Shown piece after piece: positions 23,941 to 36,124 of a stretch of DNA of 64,000 bases; positions within the stretch are counted from its first letter, which is position 1; each line of letters begins with the position of its first letter. Origin of the DNA: Siphonodentalium dalli (taxonomy: Eukaryota > Mollusca > Scaphopoda > Gadilida > Siphonodentaliidae); assembly GCA_032622095.1 (NCBI GenBank), contig CP136066.1:229840961-229904960 (forward strand), read 5' to 3'. Position numbers and translations under genes: made by a program. A model generated the notes under the pieces. That model saw only the letters and a program-made list of their open reading frames with translations, did no database searches and was not told where the DNA came from.

Positions 23941-24378
23941 ATCAAATCGTCATATTCGTGTAATATACAATTATGAAATTGCACATAATTCTATTCTGCT
24001 CCAAATGCTGAAAAAAATAAGGCGCATTTGTAACCCCGTTACTTGTCGGAGCTAACGCAAGAGCAAATGTTGAGTATTTGTAACCCAGTAACCGGTTACA
24101 AATGTGTCCTATTTTTTTTCCGCACCAAAATCTGCCGTATATAATCTGCCGTATATAATCTGCCGTATTATTATCTGCTCCATTATCATCAAAACTTGGG
24201 ACGTTATTTCTGTTTGAACAGAAACGAGACAACAAATGAACTATATATATATATTTACTATTCTAAAATCTAAGTCGCCTCCGTATACACGGAACAGTAT
24301 AACTAATACTTCGGAATATTCACAATATTATAAGGCAGATTGTGGTTTATCCGATCGTTTTTTAGCTGGTGGTAGTAA

Positions 24379-24560
24379 TGACGTCTATGGTGGTGATGTT
24401 GACGTTGCTGGTATTGATGACGATGTAGATGGCGGTGGTGTAATGACGTCCATGGTGGTGATGTTGACGTTGCTGGTATTGATGACGATGTAGATGGCGG
24501 TGGTGTGATGACGTCTATGGTGGTGACGTTGACGTTGCTGGTACTGATGACGACGAGTGT
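24379..24560 (+). repeat. 65-bp tandem repeat, ~2.7 units
   Basis: The unit begins gacgtctatggtggtgatgt and ends gatggcggtggtgtaat. Two full copies are nearly identical and the third is partial. The open frame across it (24236-24493) is a consequence of the repeat. Confidence 0.85.
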
Positions 24561-25159
24561 ATTTTTATTATAATTATAAAATTCATTTCAAACGCATTCC
24601 ACAATCAATTAGTTCCAATGCGCGCACGCGTACAATATAGGAAAATCCCACAGAACATATAATACAATAAGTAATGTCTATGATTGTCACCACACAACAC
24701 ACAGCTAGCTAGCTAGTAATATATCTCAAAACATAATTTGAAGAGATGAGTCTTCACAGCTGTATGGAAGTCCTTGACATCGTCCAATCTTCGTATAACA
24801 CATCAATACATGTTTTTGAAAGCTCTTAAGACTATATTTAACATTGGTCTTCTCACGGTCCTTCAAGTATAATCCACTGGCAGTGGATCGAGTGAAACGA
24901 CCAGTACTCACAATAACATATCTTGTATATATAAGAAGGTATATTATAATTTAGCGACTTATAATTAGATACAACCATAGCACATTTGTATTGTCGACGA
25001 TATTCAAAAGTCATCATATGCAAATCTTTCATCAGTGGTGTTATGTGGGAATATAGTGAGACATTATAGTGTAGTGCTGATGATGGTGATGATTATATTC
25101 AACATGAAAAGCATATAAGCGAGATTATGATAAACATTATGTATGATGATATTGATGGA

Positions 25160-25465
25160 AATGATGATGACGGCGATTCATGCCATGAATCTCTACTATG
25201 GCTAACGCCCGTAGATATCATATTCCACCAGCACAACACCTTGGAACGTTTTGAAGTTTTGACAGGGAACTTTATAAAGTCGAAAAAATACCGCGGGGAA
25301 TATTTCTTAGTTATTATAAATTCCTTAATAATGTTCTTCACTGTAGATCGAAACTCGAAATTTAACGATTGAAGTGAATTTGTGAGTGATTTTGCGTCGC
25401 GTCGTTTATAAAACAATTATTGCATTTATCCTGGGTAATTAGTTCAATATTTATTGCGATATCGG
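25160..25465. repeat. single arm of the catgccatgaatctctact foldback family
   Basis: It begins catgccatgaatctctacta, then reads gctaacgcccgtaga, atcatattccaccag, ttgaagttttgacagggaac and tatttcttagttatta. These are the same blocks as the arms of the complete foldbacks at 32026-32512 and 40863-41481. A related arm in the opposite orientation lies at about 28240-28400. Confidence 0.65.
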
Positions 25466-25479
25466 CGTACAAAAGAAAG

Positions 25480-25700
25480 GCACGAGCAGACGACACTCAG
25501 TAATGTATCCTTCTATCTGTGTGAGCCTCTCTACGGGCGTTAGCGAGAGCAGATATGCATTGCATCATCTACCGACCACCCGTATGGTGCCCCTCACAGA
25601 CACGAGCAGACGACACTCAGTGGTAGATCATTCTATATATGTGAGGCTCTCTACGGGCGTTACCGAGAGTAGAGATGCGTGGCATGGTCTAGAGGGCGAT
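25480..25700. repeat. tandem copies of the cacgagcagacgacactcag repeat
   Basis: The word cacgagcagacgacactcag occurs at about 25481 and 25600. Each is followed by gt(a/g)(a/g)t...tctat...gtgag, tctctacgggcgtta and a gagagcaga or gagagtaga word. The same family, with the same acgggcgttag signature, recurs at 41500-41790 and in part at 61500-61560. Confidence 0.65.
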
Positions 25701-26430
25701 ACTGCTGATGATGTAATGTCCGAATTATCTATTTGCTGTCCGGTCCCGACATTAATGTAAAATCCCAGGATGATTTATATATACATTTCACAGGGGCCAT
25801 TGATGATACGTGGGAGGGGGAAACGACACCCAAAAACCATGTGCTTACTGTCGTTCTCCCTTTCTACCCGATATATTACCATATCCATTATAACAATTCC
25901 TTATGTATTTCCAACTTCGATGTATTTTATTTTTTTAAACATAATTATAAATTTGTTGGATAAATAAACAATGTTTAAACCAATGATGCTGATAATGATA
26001 GTGGAGTTAATGATGTTAAATGTATAAGTTACTCAATATTAACAGCATGACAGCTTATGATACACCATATCTTCATATATTTACATACTAAGTGTTGTCA
26101 TCACTAAATCCAGCATTCTGATTGGTCGGCGCCCACGTGGCTAGTTGCAGTTATTTCTCGGTGAATGCACAACGGCTCATAACACCAAGCTCATAACACC
26201 ATCGATGCGTCATTGGGTTTGGAAAGACGAACGCGTAATGTTTTGGGCGCATTTGGACTCGCGCAGGATTGACTTAATACATCATCGGGTTTCAATATGA
26301 AGAGAAATTGTTACTATTAACTTTTGCCGAGGGTCCTATTGGGTATTTTGGGCTGTTTTTGTCACGATACACTTTTCGATTTAAATACATTTACAAAAGT
26401 GGCTTTTACGCTAAATGTATATAAATATAA

Positions 26431-26540
26431 GGATTAACTGTCATGTGGACTATTTTTATGGGTTTTACACACGTTATGTCCACTTACCTCACGGTTACAT
26501 CTCCATAAAAACTGTCCACATGACAGTTAATCCTTATGTA
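26431..26540. repeat. perfect-arm hairpin, ~110 bp
   Basis: The left arm aaggattaactgtcatgtgg is mirrored by ccacatgacagttaatcctt at the right. The inversion continues inward through act(a/g)ttttta and tccataaaaact. It looks like a tiny palindromic MITE. Confidence 0.7.
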
Positions 26541-26810
26541 AATAGGTTCATATTGAACGTATTTCAAAAACACAAATACGCTCATATTGGGGTTATTTTA
26601 ATCGTACTTAGCTTTATATGAACGTAACTGTGGCAGGAAAACAGGTCGATTTTGAAATAAGTCAGTATTGAGCGTATACCAGTTATTCAGTTGAATGGCG
26701 CGGGCTGCAATGAAACAACATTATGAAAAGCGTGAATCTGGTAAATCGTGTCGATGAAAAAAGTTAGATTAAATAATGTCAATACGGGCGTGTTCGTGTG
26801 GGGTACATCA

Positions 26811-27035
26811 AATACGACCGATACGGACGTATTTGTCATATGAATACGCTCATATAAGACTGTTTTTGTGTCCAATTTACGTTCATATAGAGCGTAACTC
26901 AGATTCAAATAATACCGATATGGGCGTATTTGTCATATGAATACGCTCATATAAGATTGTTTTTGTGTCCAATTTACGTTCATATAGAGCGTAACTTAGA
27001 TTCCAATAATACCGATATGGGAGTATTTGCTTTTT
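26811..27035 (+). repeat. ~98-bp tandem repeat, two full units and a partial third
   Basis: The unit reads (c/t)cgata(c/t)gg(a/g)cgtatt, gtcatatgaatacgctcata, gtttttgtgtccaatttacg and ttcatatagagcgtaactta. The second unit is nearly identical and the third breaks off after gagtatttg. The array ends about 70 bases before the first recognised host exon. Confidence 0.8.
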
Positions 27036-27104
27036 TTTAAATACGCTCAATGTGGATGTACTTTCAAAAGAACAGAATGTATGATACTCCTTCTATGTTT
27101 ACAG

Positions 27105-27164
27105 GTTGCACACTGGGGGTGTTGGTCAATGCCAACTCTGTGAATGATATCCTCGGATCAAAAG
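27105..27164 (+). CDS. exon of a modular secreted-protein gene: signal-peptide end (60 nt, phase 1-1)
   Basis: This is a 60-nt exon with a good acceptor (ctccttctatgtttacag) and donor gtaatt. With one G carried from the previous exon it reads GCTLGVLVNANSVNDILGSK and ends one base into the next codon. The start is hydrophobic and small-residue rich, with a plausible signal-peptidase site after VNA. I infer the second half of a secretion signal, split by a phase-1 intron. The first exon with the start codon was not identified upstream. The next recognised exon is 11.6 kb downstream, and joining them gives an Asp codon and an open frame. I do not recognise the protein. Alternative: a chance splice-like ORF, though its phase and length agree with every later exon. 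Confidence 0.55.
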
Positions 27165-27202
27165 GTAATTACCATAAGTAAAGTGGCGAACAGAAAGTCT
27201 AT

Positions 27203-27745
27203 ATTAAAGATGGATTATCTCTTTAAATAACAAATTTGAAATAGCTGCGTGGGTATAAAATAATAAATATGAATTGAAGACCCCTGTCCGGAAAGGCTTC
27301 TATCAATTAATATTCATTTTATTTCGCATATTCTGTTATGATTAATTGGGACATTTTGTTTGTCTATGTTTAGTACAGACCATTCGGGCGATACCATATA
27401 GCGGTATAGAGCAATAGGTTGTTACTATAGCTACGTACCTAACGTCAAATGTCCCAGATTGATTGTTTGTATTGTTTTATTCCATAGTAATAAGCAACAA
27501 TGAGTCTAATTAACGTTTATTTGTGACAAAATTACACAATAAAATTTTTGGTCTCTGTTAAGAGTAACCACTCACTGGTGTTCGTTAGCTGAACAGCGCA
27601 CCTTTTTAGACCAGAAAATATTCGAAATAAAATCAATATTAATCGATAGAACCATTTTCGAACAGGAGTCTTCGATTCATACCTAATATTTTATACCCCG
27701 GTATCTATATAATACATGTTTAGAAAGAGATAATCCATCTTTAAT
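27203..27745. mobile_element. foldback element, 543 bp
   Basis: Termini attaaagatggattatctctt and aagagataatccatctttaat are inverted. The arms also pair through ataataaatatgaattgaag, ccggaaaggcttctatcaat and tattcattttatttcg. A single diverged arm of the same family lies at 36125-36270. No coding region is present. Confidence 0.7.
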
Positions 27746-28239
27746 CCTTGTGGCGATAGCATTTTTTTCAAAAACTATCTCCTATTATTTATACCATTGA
27801 TTACATTCCTACATGTATGTGTGATTTACCTTGATTTCTCGAGTGATTATAATCGATAATTTCACTACTGAATTGTGTCACTTTAACTAGCGCGCTATTC
27901 ATACGCGATATCGAAAGGCATGTGGCATGGGTATGTTGCGTTATGATTTGGATTTGTGCTAAATCAAATGTTTAGTGTAGAATATTATAAACAGAATAAT
28001 CACTTGATTGCATTGGTTACTTGAAATGATTTATTCAGTTCAATCAAGTGATAGCTTTCTATGTCACGTTTCTGAATCTGTGATGCAGAGATATCACCGA
28101 CACCAGTTATCTATTGAAATATTATTGCATTATAAACACGTAAGCGTTAAATATCGTGACTGCATCCATGTTTATGTAAATTAACCGATCAGTTTTGACA
28201 GATGCGCAGTGTATAACACATTTTAAAGCTGCTGCCAAT

Positions 28240-28400
28240 CTGTTGTTCCGTGGTATAATAATGCAAATATAAACTTAGTTATTATGTTATTTGTACGATT
28301 TATAACGTTCCCTGTCAAAACATCAAAAAGTTCACAGGTTTTGTACTGGTGGAATATGATAATTACGGGCGTTAGCCAGAGAAGCGATTCATGGCATAAT
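28240..28400. repeat. arm of the catgccatgaatctctact foldback family, inverted
   Basis: Read in reverse it matches the arms at 25160 and 40863: ttccctgtcaaaacatcaaa, caggttttgtactggtggaa, tatgataattacgggcgtta and gattcatggcataat. The preceding 27750-28240 shows only AT-rich sequence with no gene. Confidence 0.6.
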
Positions 28401-28434
28401 ATAATACACACTTAGACCAGCGTTGAATTGTTCT

Positions 28435-28975
28435 GTTCCGGTGGAAGGTATTTTTCTGTTCCGGGGGGGGGGGGGGCGGGGTATTTTTACGTTCCAGTGA
28501 ATGTATTTTTCTGTTCCGGGGCGATGAGTTTTTCTGTTCCCAGAGGAGGTATTTTTTTATGTTCCTGGGGTAGGTATGATTATGTTCCGAGGGAAGGTGT
28601 TTTTATGTTCCGTGGGGAGGTGTTATACTGTTCCCGGGGAATGTATTTTTTTGTTCCGGGGGAAGGTATTTTTCTGTTCCGGGGAAAGGTATTTTTATGT
28701 TCCGGGGGAAGGTATTTTTTATGTTCCGGGGGAAGGTATTTTTATGTTCCGGGGAAGGTATTTTTATGTTCCGGGGGAAGGAATTTTTATGTTCCGGGGA
28801 AGGTGTTTTTATGTTCCGGGGGAAGGTATTTTTATGTTCCGGGGGAAGGTGTTTTTATGTTCCGGGGAAGGTTTTTATGTTCCGGGGGAAGGTGTTTTTA
28901 TGTTCCGGGGGAAGGTATCTTTATGTTCCGGGGGAAGGAATTTTTATGTTCCGGAGGAAGGCATTTTTATGTGCA
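28435..28975 (+). repeat. 23-bp G-rich minisatellite, >20 units
   Basis: The unit tatttttatgttccggggga ending in agg repeats more than 20 times with one-base length variation in the G run and near-uniform copies from 28690 on. A g run of about 14 lies near 28459. Because unit length varies, all three plus frames stay open for long stretches and give repetitive pseudo-proteins. I regard these as artefacts. Confidence 0.92.
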
Positions 28976-29264
28976 GATTAGTGATTTTCCAGTGTAATTA
29001 ACCCTCTTTGTCGTCTTTCCCTTCCTTTCACCCACATAACTGGCAACGTCCTGGCTAAGGACTGAAACGAGTATAATCCAAACGGTCGATAGGAATCAAA
29101 ATGTTAATTTGTTCTTGAAGATCGATTGGGGTCATTGGATTTTGACCGGCAGAGTAATTAAACAAAATGCAATTTGAAGTAACGTATATATAGGTGGTTC
29201 ACCCGGCCGAGCGCATGCGCACGGTCGGCTTGGAGTGACGCATGTATTCATCGAAGAGGTGGTC

Positions 29265-29590
29265 GACCAAACTCCATGCAGCGCCCTCTACGTTATCACT
29301 GCGATATAGCACTGCCACAATGATGGTACTTTGCGGACCTATGCATCTATTTTTACATATCGTCGGAACTATATTTAGTCACCTATTATCTTATTTTGAC
29401 CATCAACAGTTTGCAATAATGGTAATTCTTTCGGTATTGATAAGAACAATATAGACTGAACCAGACATAGACAATTTAATCCTAAAACATAAGAACTAAG
29501 AACACGTAAGAAATCCTTACCAAATTTACTTATGGCAGTGGTATCTCAGTGGAGTGATGGGAGATAATTCTGCCTGGAGTTTGGTGGTCG
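29265..29590. repeat. ~300-bp direct repeat, copy a
   Basis: Shares agtcacctattatcttatttt, ataatggtaatt(c/a)tttcgg, taagaacaatat, ttaatcctaaaacataagaa, agaaatccttaccaaat and gatgggagataattctgcct with 33075-33355, in the same orientation and order. No protein or RNA-gene signature was recognised in it. Confidence 0.7.
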
Positions 29591-29599
29591 ACTTCAGTT

Positions 29600-30804
29600 A
29601 TTGACGAAAGTCAGAATTATTCGTGCATAGGGTGTGTCATTAGGTAACACTGGTGTAGATGTTTTCCATAGGCCTCAGTGCTAACGTTTTAGCGTATAAT
29701 GTTGGCAATATAAATTTTGGGTCCAAAATTTTCTTTAAATCTGAAAAATTGACATTTGGGGAAACTTTTTACGCAAAAAAGTAATGTCCGTCTAGCAGGG
29801 AATTCGCCTTTAAATCTTGTGTTTTCGTAACTAGTGTCAGAACCGCATACAAAAATACTGTCATATTTTAGACCACACCAAAAAATTCAAACTTCCCTAC
29901 AAAGGGTTTATTCCTGTACCAATGGCTATTTTACCTATGGGAAACCATAGGGATGAGGTGCGACACTTTCGTATGCAAAAAGCATACATGGCTATTGACA
30001 AATCAGGGCCCAGTGTCTAGTTTAGTCTCTCCTATATATTCCTCCCGCATCCGCTAGATGTCACTCCGAACCCTATTTACACCAGTGTATGTCATTATAT
30101 CTGAATGCCGTATTTGTCACATGCAACAATGAATAATTTCCCGTTACATGCACGGCAGGTACATTCGCACGGCAAATTGTTCAACGCGAATCAACTCTTC
30201 TATTACGTGTCATATGCAAAAGCAGACGGGTATGCAACATTTATATTAGTCTCGGACCTGACTCAGACACTCCGTTCACTGTTCCAACCCCAAGGCGTGA
30301 CCCTGCATGTCGGAAGGTTGTGCCTTATCGTAGAGGAGACTGAGCGCTAGGACGGAGTCCACATTTATGTTGCATATATATGTAGGAAGTTTTGTTCAGT
30401 TAATTCACATGCGATAGTTATACAATCTGCCACCAATAGACTGTCAAGTTACGCAACTTGCGTGTTTTACTTTTTATATTTAATTTGCCTGTGATCGCAC
30501 TCGCAAGTGAAGATATGTGTGAAAGACGATTCAAATCACAATCGTTAAATACGTACCATTGCACTTGGACATTTGTTACCGTTTGTACGCTATTCAGCAA
30601 CATATATAATCGCGAGTGTTGCATGACACAAGCAACATAGCTAACCAGTGAACGTGTACGCTTCTGACAAAATCAACAATTGCCTTGACAACGATGAGTA
30701 TAACCACATGATAAGTCTTGTCACTGGTTCGTGATTTTCAAGATGGCCGATGGTTCCATATGGTCCGATTCCTAGCATTTTACCCAACCCACCGGTAAAA
30801 GGTA
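29600..30804. other. no gene seen
   Basis: Unique-looking sequence with several short ORFs (for example 30105-30350) that have no splice context, signal peptide or domain I can recognise. I leave these unannotated. Confidence 0.4.
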
Positions 30805-31226
30805 AAAGTTAAGAAGTAGCATCAATTTGTAAACATTCGACAGCTGAGTGCGAGCATTTTTTTATCAGCATTGTATGGCTTAATTTCAGTTAATCTGAGT
30901 GCAACTACGGGTTAAGAATTGTTTTGTGGCCATGTCATCTACAGAGTTAGTATCTGGTGACGATGCGGACGCCCTCTTTTGTCAACGAACTTCCCATAAT
31001 TTACTGATAAATAGCGAGTATTTGCGATAAAAAAAATAATTCAAAAACATATACGTGATACAATCAATCCATCTACTGCGTGAAACCTACGTATTACATG
31101 TATACAGCGTGGTTGTTTAATTAGTTTTATGTTGCACCTGCGATTCGTAACGAACTGTTGCCATTTTATTTTGGGAATTCCCAGACAGGAGCCATATGCT
31201 AAAAATAGATGCTACTTCTTAACTTT
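30805..31226. mobile_element. candidate short TIR element, 422 bp
   Basis: Perfect 18-base inverted termini: aaagttaagaagtagcat at 30805-30822 and atgctacttcttaacttt at 31209-31226. No internal ORF was seen. Target duplication was not resolved. From 31227 to 32025 no gene is evident. Confidence 0.5.
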
Positions 31227-32025
31227 GACTTCCGGAGACCAAATGGCGGATTCACAGCGAGTTAGCGATCTCACTTATTCTAGTGTGACGACACTAACAG
31301 CCGACTGATGGCCAAACCACAAACATGAAAAGCAAACTAGTAATAATGTGTAAATGGGCAATGCACACTACTGGTTTAATGTGCAAGGATTCAAATCGAG
31401 GTCCAAACATAACAGATTCCACTAATCGTGTTTTCTACCGACAATCCCTTGAGGTTTGAATGGCTATAAAGTTCAAAATATCCTAGCATAAATAGGCCTA
31501 CGCACATATTCGACCTATAATGTAATATAGGTACATAACGTGATTATTTTTTTCTCAAATAAGCAGATAATGGACCCATACCCGTTATTTCGTTTTATGG
31601 CGCGGGTCAAAGTGAAAACACGTGCTAAAGAGTGTTCACCTGAAAAGTCGTGAGTTGGCTTCTTTGTGCCATTGAACGCGTATAATCTGATTAGAATCGC
31701 CGCATTGTGGGTCGATATAAATGTGACTAAAACGCTCTCATTTTTAGCACATCCTCGACTCAAAATGAGGCGATTCTAAGCACGTTATCTACCTAAAACA
31801 GGTCTATTATAAGCAGATAATGTGCGGGTTTTCGTGAGAACAGGTTGGCTGGCCACTGAATCCGATGTGATATACATAGATGAATATAATTGTAATACCA
31901 CGAACGCGAGGTTAACAGTCGAGACGACGCATTTTATACAGTTCGAGGTTCTTTGGGAAATATGTTCTCGATAAAATTGTACAATTTACAAAGGTATATG
32001 TGTGAACTTACGGGTTATCAGTATA

Positions 32026-32512
32026 GATCATGACATGAATCTCTACTCTGGCTACGACAGTAGAATAATATTCCACCAGTACAAAACCGGGGAAGGTTTT
32101 TTGAAGTTTTGGCAAGGAACCTTATAAATTCGGGGAATATATTTCTTAGTTAGTATCTGTTCCTTAGTAATGTACATCACTGTCGTCGCAGGTCCCAACT
32201 CGAAAAGTCATGTCTTTCTGTGACTTAATGTGAGACGATATCGCTGTAAACATTGAATTAATTGCCCAGGCGTAAGCACCGCAAAGTAAAAACGCGTACA
32301 AAATCACCTAAATCGTGAAATTTTGAGCTGGGACCTTTACCTATGATGAATACATTATTTAGGAACGGATAATAACTAAAAACTATTTTCACCGCATTAC
32401 TTTTTCGAATTCATAAGGTTCTCTGTCATAACTTCAAATAATTCACAGGTTTTGTACCGGTGAAATATCATCTCTACGGGCGTCAGCCGGAGTAAATATT
32501 CATGGCACGATC
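32026..32512. mobile_element. foldback element of the catgccatgaatctctact family, 487 bp
   Basis: Both arms are present: gatcatgacatgaatctcta on the left and tattcatggcacgatc on the right. Inverted internal blocks are attccaccagtacaaaacc/ggttttgtaccggtgaaat, gaaccttata/tataaggttctc, gtcccaactc/gagctgggac and tgcccaggcg. GATC occurs at both extremes, either as part of the terminal repeat or as a target duplication. Confidence 0.7.
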
Positions 32513-32862
32513 TGTGACCTGATGTAAACGAGTACGTAGTTTATACACACGTCACAACCGAGTCGACCGACCGACCTCTCCCATCTTAATTGGTAGATAA
32601 CTATACCATTCTAGATATATGTGTCTGAACAAAAACCCACGTATTTTCTTTGTTTACGTGTTTACCTCATAAAAAACATTCCATTTCGCCTGAGAATTAA
32701 CCTGATTGATGTGTTGACATCGTTGCCTCTACCTCGTAATATCATTCATGTGTCGCGTCACATCGGGTTATGACACACATCTGCTCAAAAAATGTACATA
32801 TAATGTACAACAACACTGTCAGTCGGTCATATCTCGTTTGAACCTCCAAAAGAACTCATTTG

Positions 32863-32960
32863 CAGAATGAGGTCCCCTGAGGGTGAATTTAGTGACGACA
32901 TCCCACATTGCGGGCAAGCATCACCAAATTGACCATCTGGGGACCTCATTATGCATGGCC
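32863..32960. mobile_element. gcagaatgagg MITE, partial hairpin copy
   Basis: tgcagaatgaggtcccctga at the left pairs with ggggacctcattatgca at the right. Internal words gggtgaatttagtgac and tcaccaaattgaccat match the family at 20136 and 43403. It lacks the outer gtctgac ends, so it is either truncated or a solo module. Confidence 0.6.
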
Positions 32961-33074
32961 TCATCTGCTATGGGCGACATAGACTCAGATTGAAGTTCCC
33001 AAATGGTGAATATTGTGATGTACAACCCATTGGGAACCGCGATTATTCAATGTGTCGTCTGCCAATAAGTGAGA

Positions 33075-33355
33075 TGCCATTCCAAACTCCGTTATCACTC
33101 CGTCGGGAGCATGGTACTTTGTTACGTATGAGCGGAACTATATTTAGTCACCTATTATCTTATTTTGACCGCCAAAAGTTTGAAATAATGGTAATTATTT
33201 CGGTAATGATAAGAACAATATGAACTGAGCCAGATATAATTTAATCCTAAAACATAAGAACTAAGGTCATATCAGAAATCCTTACCAAATGTCCTTGTGG
33301 CAGTGGTGTCTCAGCGGAGCGATGGGAGATAATTCTGCCTGGAGTTTGCCTCCAA
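33075..33355. repeat. ~300-bp direct repeat, copy b
   Basis: Partner of 29265-29590, clearly diverged but collinear, ending gataattctgcctggagttt in both. The two lie about 3.8 kb apart and bracket the foldback and MITE copies described here. Confidence 0.7.
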
Positions 33356-33719
33356 ATTACCAGTCTTTGTAAACTTAGCGTACATTTGCTCCCAGAGTCG
33401 CGCACGATACGAGCGCGACTAGCAATTGTACTTCAAAATTCATTTACGACTGCCAAATTATATGTATGTCTACGCACAGTCTCTGTCAAAAGCCGACGGA
33501 AAATGAATGAATTTATTGCGAAGCCACCGTATATCTGGAACAAGCAAGACTTATACATGTACACTGTATACAAAAATAATGGCAGACAGAGTGGATGCAT
33601 GTGCATATATATTTATTCGATATAAAGGTGAAAACATTCCAAAATACATTTGGCAACCAAACAAGATACTAGGTATACTATTGGGTGTATACATACGTCT
33701 CCTATAAATATGCTCGTAC

Positions 33720-33830
33720 ACAGACTCTCTCTCTCTCTCACACACACGGTCATCTATTATATATTTTGGAAGATCTGTGTGTCTGTCTGTCTGTCTGTGT
33801 GTCTGTCTGTCTGTTCGCGATGAACTCGAA
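33720..33830 (+). repeat. simple repeats (ct)n, (ca)n, (gtct)n
   Basis: ctctctctctctctcacaca is followed by tgtgtctgtctgtctgtctg runs. The latter are the variable 5' part of the Helitron-like element that begins at 33753. Confidence 0.85.
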
Positions 33831-34368
33831 AACGGCCAACCCGATTTCGATGAAACTTGGTATGTGTGGGTGTTTTCGGCCGGGGACGAACATAGGCATA
33901 TTAATTTGTCCGTGCGACGTGACATTGACCTTGAAATCGGGTCATTTCAAGGTCAAACGCCCGAATATCACGGGATTTCGATGAAACTTGGTATGTGGGG
34001 GTACTTTCTTATGGCGAGTCTCATAAGCATATTCATTTGCCCGTGCGACGTGACTTTGACCTTGAAATCGGGTAACCTCAAGGTCAAATAGACAATTTTG
34101 ATGGGATTTCGACGAAATTTGATACGTGGGGTTACTTTTGTCCACTGATTGTTTTGGACAGGTCCAATCGTGACCCCGACCAGACCTTCAAAATGATCAA
34201 TTCAAGGTCAAATCGGGTAAAACCGGATGGATTTCGACGGGCACGTTTGTCGGATACTTTTGTCCGGGCAGTGTTTTTGGACTGGTCAAATCGTGACCCC
34301 ATTTGGCCTTGACCTTCAAAATGGACAATTCAAGGTCAAAGCCCGGACGAAGTCGGGTCACCTTCTAG
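33753..34368 (+). mobile_element. Helitron-like element, copy 1
   Basis: It starts TCTATTATATATTTTGGAAG directly after an A and ends CTAG directly before a T. Twelve bases before the end lies a hairpin (cccggacgaagtcggg, loop gaa). TC at the 5' end, CTRR at the 3' end with a subterminal hairpin, and insertion between A and T are the hallmarks of Helitrons. The body is a chain of degenerate units (gatttcgatgaaacttggta, gaccttgaccttcaaaatg, caattcaaggtcaaa). There is no Rep/helicase, so it is non-autonomous. Open frames across it carry no domain. Confidence 0.65.
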
Positions 34369-36089
34369 TCTATTATATATTTTGGAAGATCTGTGTGTTT
34401 GTGTGTGTGTGTGTGTGTTCGCGATGGACTCGAACACGGCTGGACCGATTTCGACCAAACTTGGTACGGACACGTAATTCGACCCGGGAACGAACATGGG
34501 CATATTGCTTTTCAGATCCGAGGTCAACTTTTCACGTGCCGAGGTCAAATCTGTTTTTACACTGTGTTACGTGACTTTCATTTGAGTTCGGTGCTTACAA
34601 ATCGATTCGAAACAGCGCGAATAATAAAATGCCAGTCATAATAATGACACGGTGAGAATCTTTCGTGTTTCCTCTTTCCAACGATATATAATGCGTATAT
34701 ATCCGTTTTAGTTATCTGCCTCAATTATCTAGAAGAAGTGATACTATCTTCCATCAGGATAAAAACAATGCGTAACTTCTATGGCGTCGTTAGATGGCAT
34801 AACGTTAGATCGCGTTAACGCTTAACCGGCCGATGCATTTGACTGTTTCAGACTTCTTGGCGATATCTCGGGCACCGATGGTAATTTACCTTTACGTTGA
34901 AACTTGATAATTAATGAGCGTGTGTATATGAGGCCCGTTTATATACTTGAGTGGAAATCAAATCGGGTTAAACTGGCGGATTTTTACGGACGAAATTTGA
35001 TGCATAGGGTATCTCGGTACCCACTGTGCCGATTTCCACCATTTTTGGGGTGTTGGTGTTTGACCCCACCTGACCTTGACCTTCAAAATGGTCAATTCAA
35101 GGTCAAAGCCCGGACGAAGTCGGGTTCAGTGTGTGTGTGTGTTCGCGATGGACTCGAACACGACTGGACCGATTTCGACCAAACTTGGTACGGACACGTA
35201 ATTCGACCCGGGAACGAACATGGGCCCGTCCATTTGTCCGTGCGGCGTCACATTGACCTTCAAAACTCATATCTCGGGATCCGCAGTGCTAACACGCCGG
35301 AATTTAGCACTGCGATGCAGGGAGGATAACTCTATATTCATACGTTGACGAACGTAAGCAATTTACGCATCGTGTATTTTCCCCAAAATTATAACATTTA
35401 CAATTTATATTGTCAATTTGCAGGCTATTAAGAATCGTGTATCTATCCCAAAATAAATCATTTACAATTTCTGATATATAAATTTTGTTACAGCAGATAT
35501 TCTTAGGTCTATTGTCGATAGATTTATTTTTCGTATATTTACACCACGCATAGGCTCAAGTTGTTTACATTTACCCCGCGGGTCTGGAATCTCATCCAAG
35601 AATCCATTTAGCTGAAATGCTATTTCGCTGTTGGAATCTACCGGTGGCCCCAAACCGTCAATGCCAACAACATCGACATTGTTCAACTTTGACGGCGAGA
35701 AAATAATTAGTTAAAATTTACTACACAATGCTAATTTATCTTTACGTTGAAGCTTGATAATTAACGAGCGTGTGTTTATGAGGCGCGTTTATATACTTTA
35801 GTGGAAATCAAATCGGGTAAAACTGGCGGATTTTTACGGACGAAATTTGATACATGGGGTATCTCGGTATCCGCTGGGCCGATTTCCCGGTATCCGCTGG
35901 GCCAATTTCCGCCATTTTTGGGGTGTTGGTGTTGGTAAACTGCCAGACGGATTTTGACGAAATTTGATACTTAGTGGTAATTGTTTCCAGGGAGTGTTTT
36001 GGACGGGTCAAATCGTGACCCACCTGACCTTGACCTTCAAAATGGTCAATTCAATGTCAAAGCCCGGACGAAGTCGGGTCACCTTCTAG
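34369..36089 (+). mobile_element. Helitron-like element, copy 2 (rearranged), head-to-tail with copy 1
   Basis: Its first bases TCTATTATATATTTTGGAAG follow immediately on the CTAG of copy 1, and its end CTAG at 36086-36089 has the same hairpin (cccggacgaagtcggg). Inside, a ~200-bp block is duplicated (34896-35126 and 35737-36080: ttgataattaa(t/c)gagcgtgtg, gtggaaatcaaatcggg, ggatttttacggacgaaatt). A second internal 5'-like stretch near 35130 (gtgtgttcgcgatggactcg) suggests at least three element fragments fused together. Confidence 0.55.
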
Positions 36090-36124
36090 TCTAAATATAA
36101 ATACAACATTCTCAGTATATAATA

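Noticed and set aside
24236-24493. ORF with DVYGGDVDVAGIDDDVDGG repeats.
   Set aside because: It arises from a 65-bp tandem repeat with no splice signals or start context.
28428-29001. Three overlapping long ORFs (up to 189 codons) encoding FYVPG/FLCSGG repeats.
   Set aside because: They are translations of a 23-bp minisatellite in all frames, with no splice or promoter context.
33685-35329. ORFs of 80-140 codons across the Helitron-like region.
   Set aside because: They translate degenerate repeat units in shifting frames and show no domain.
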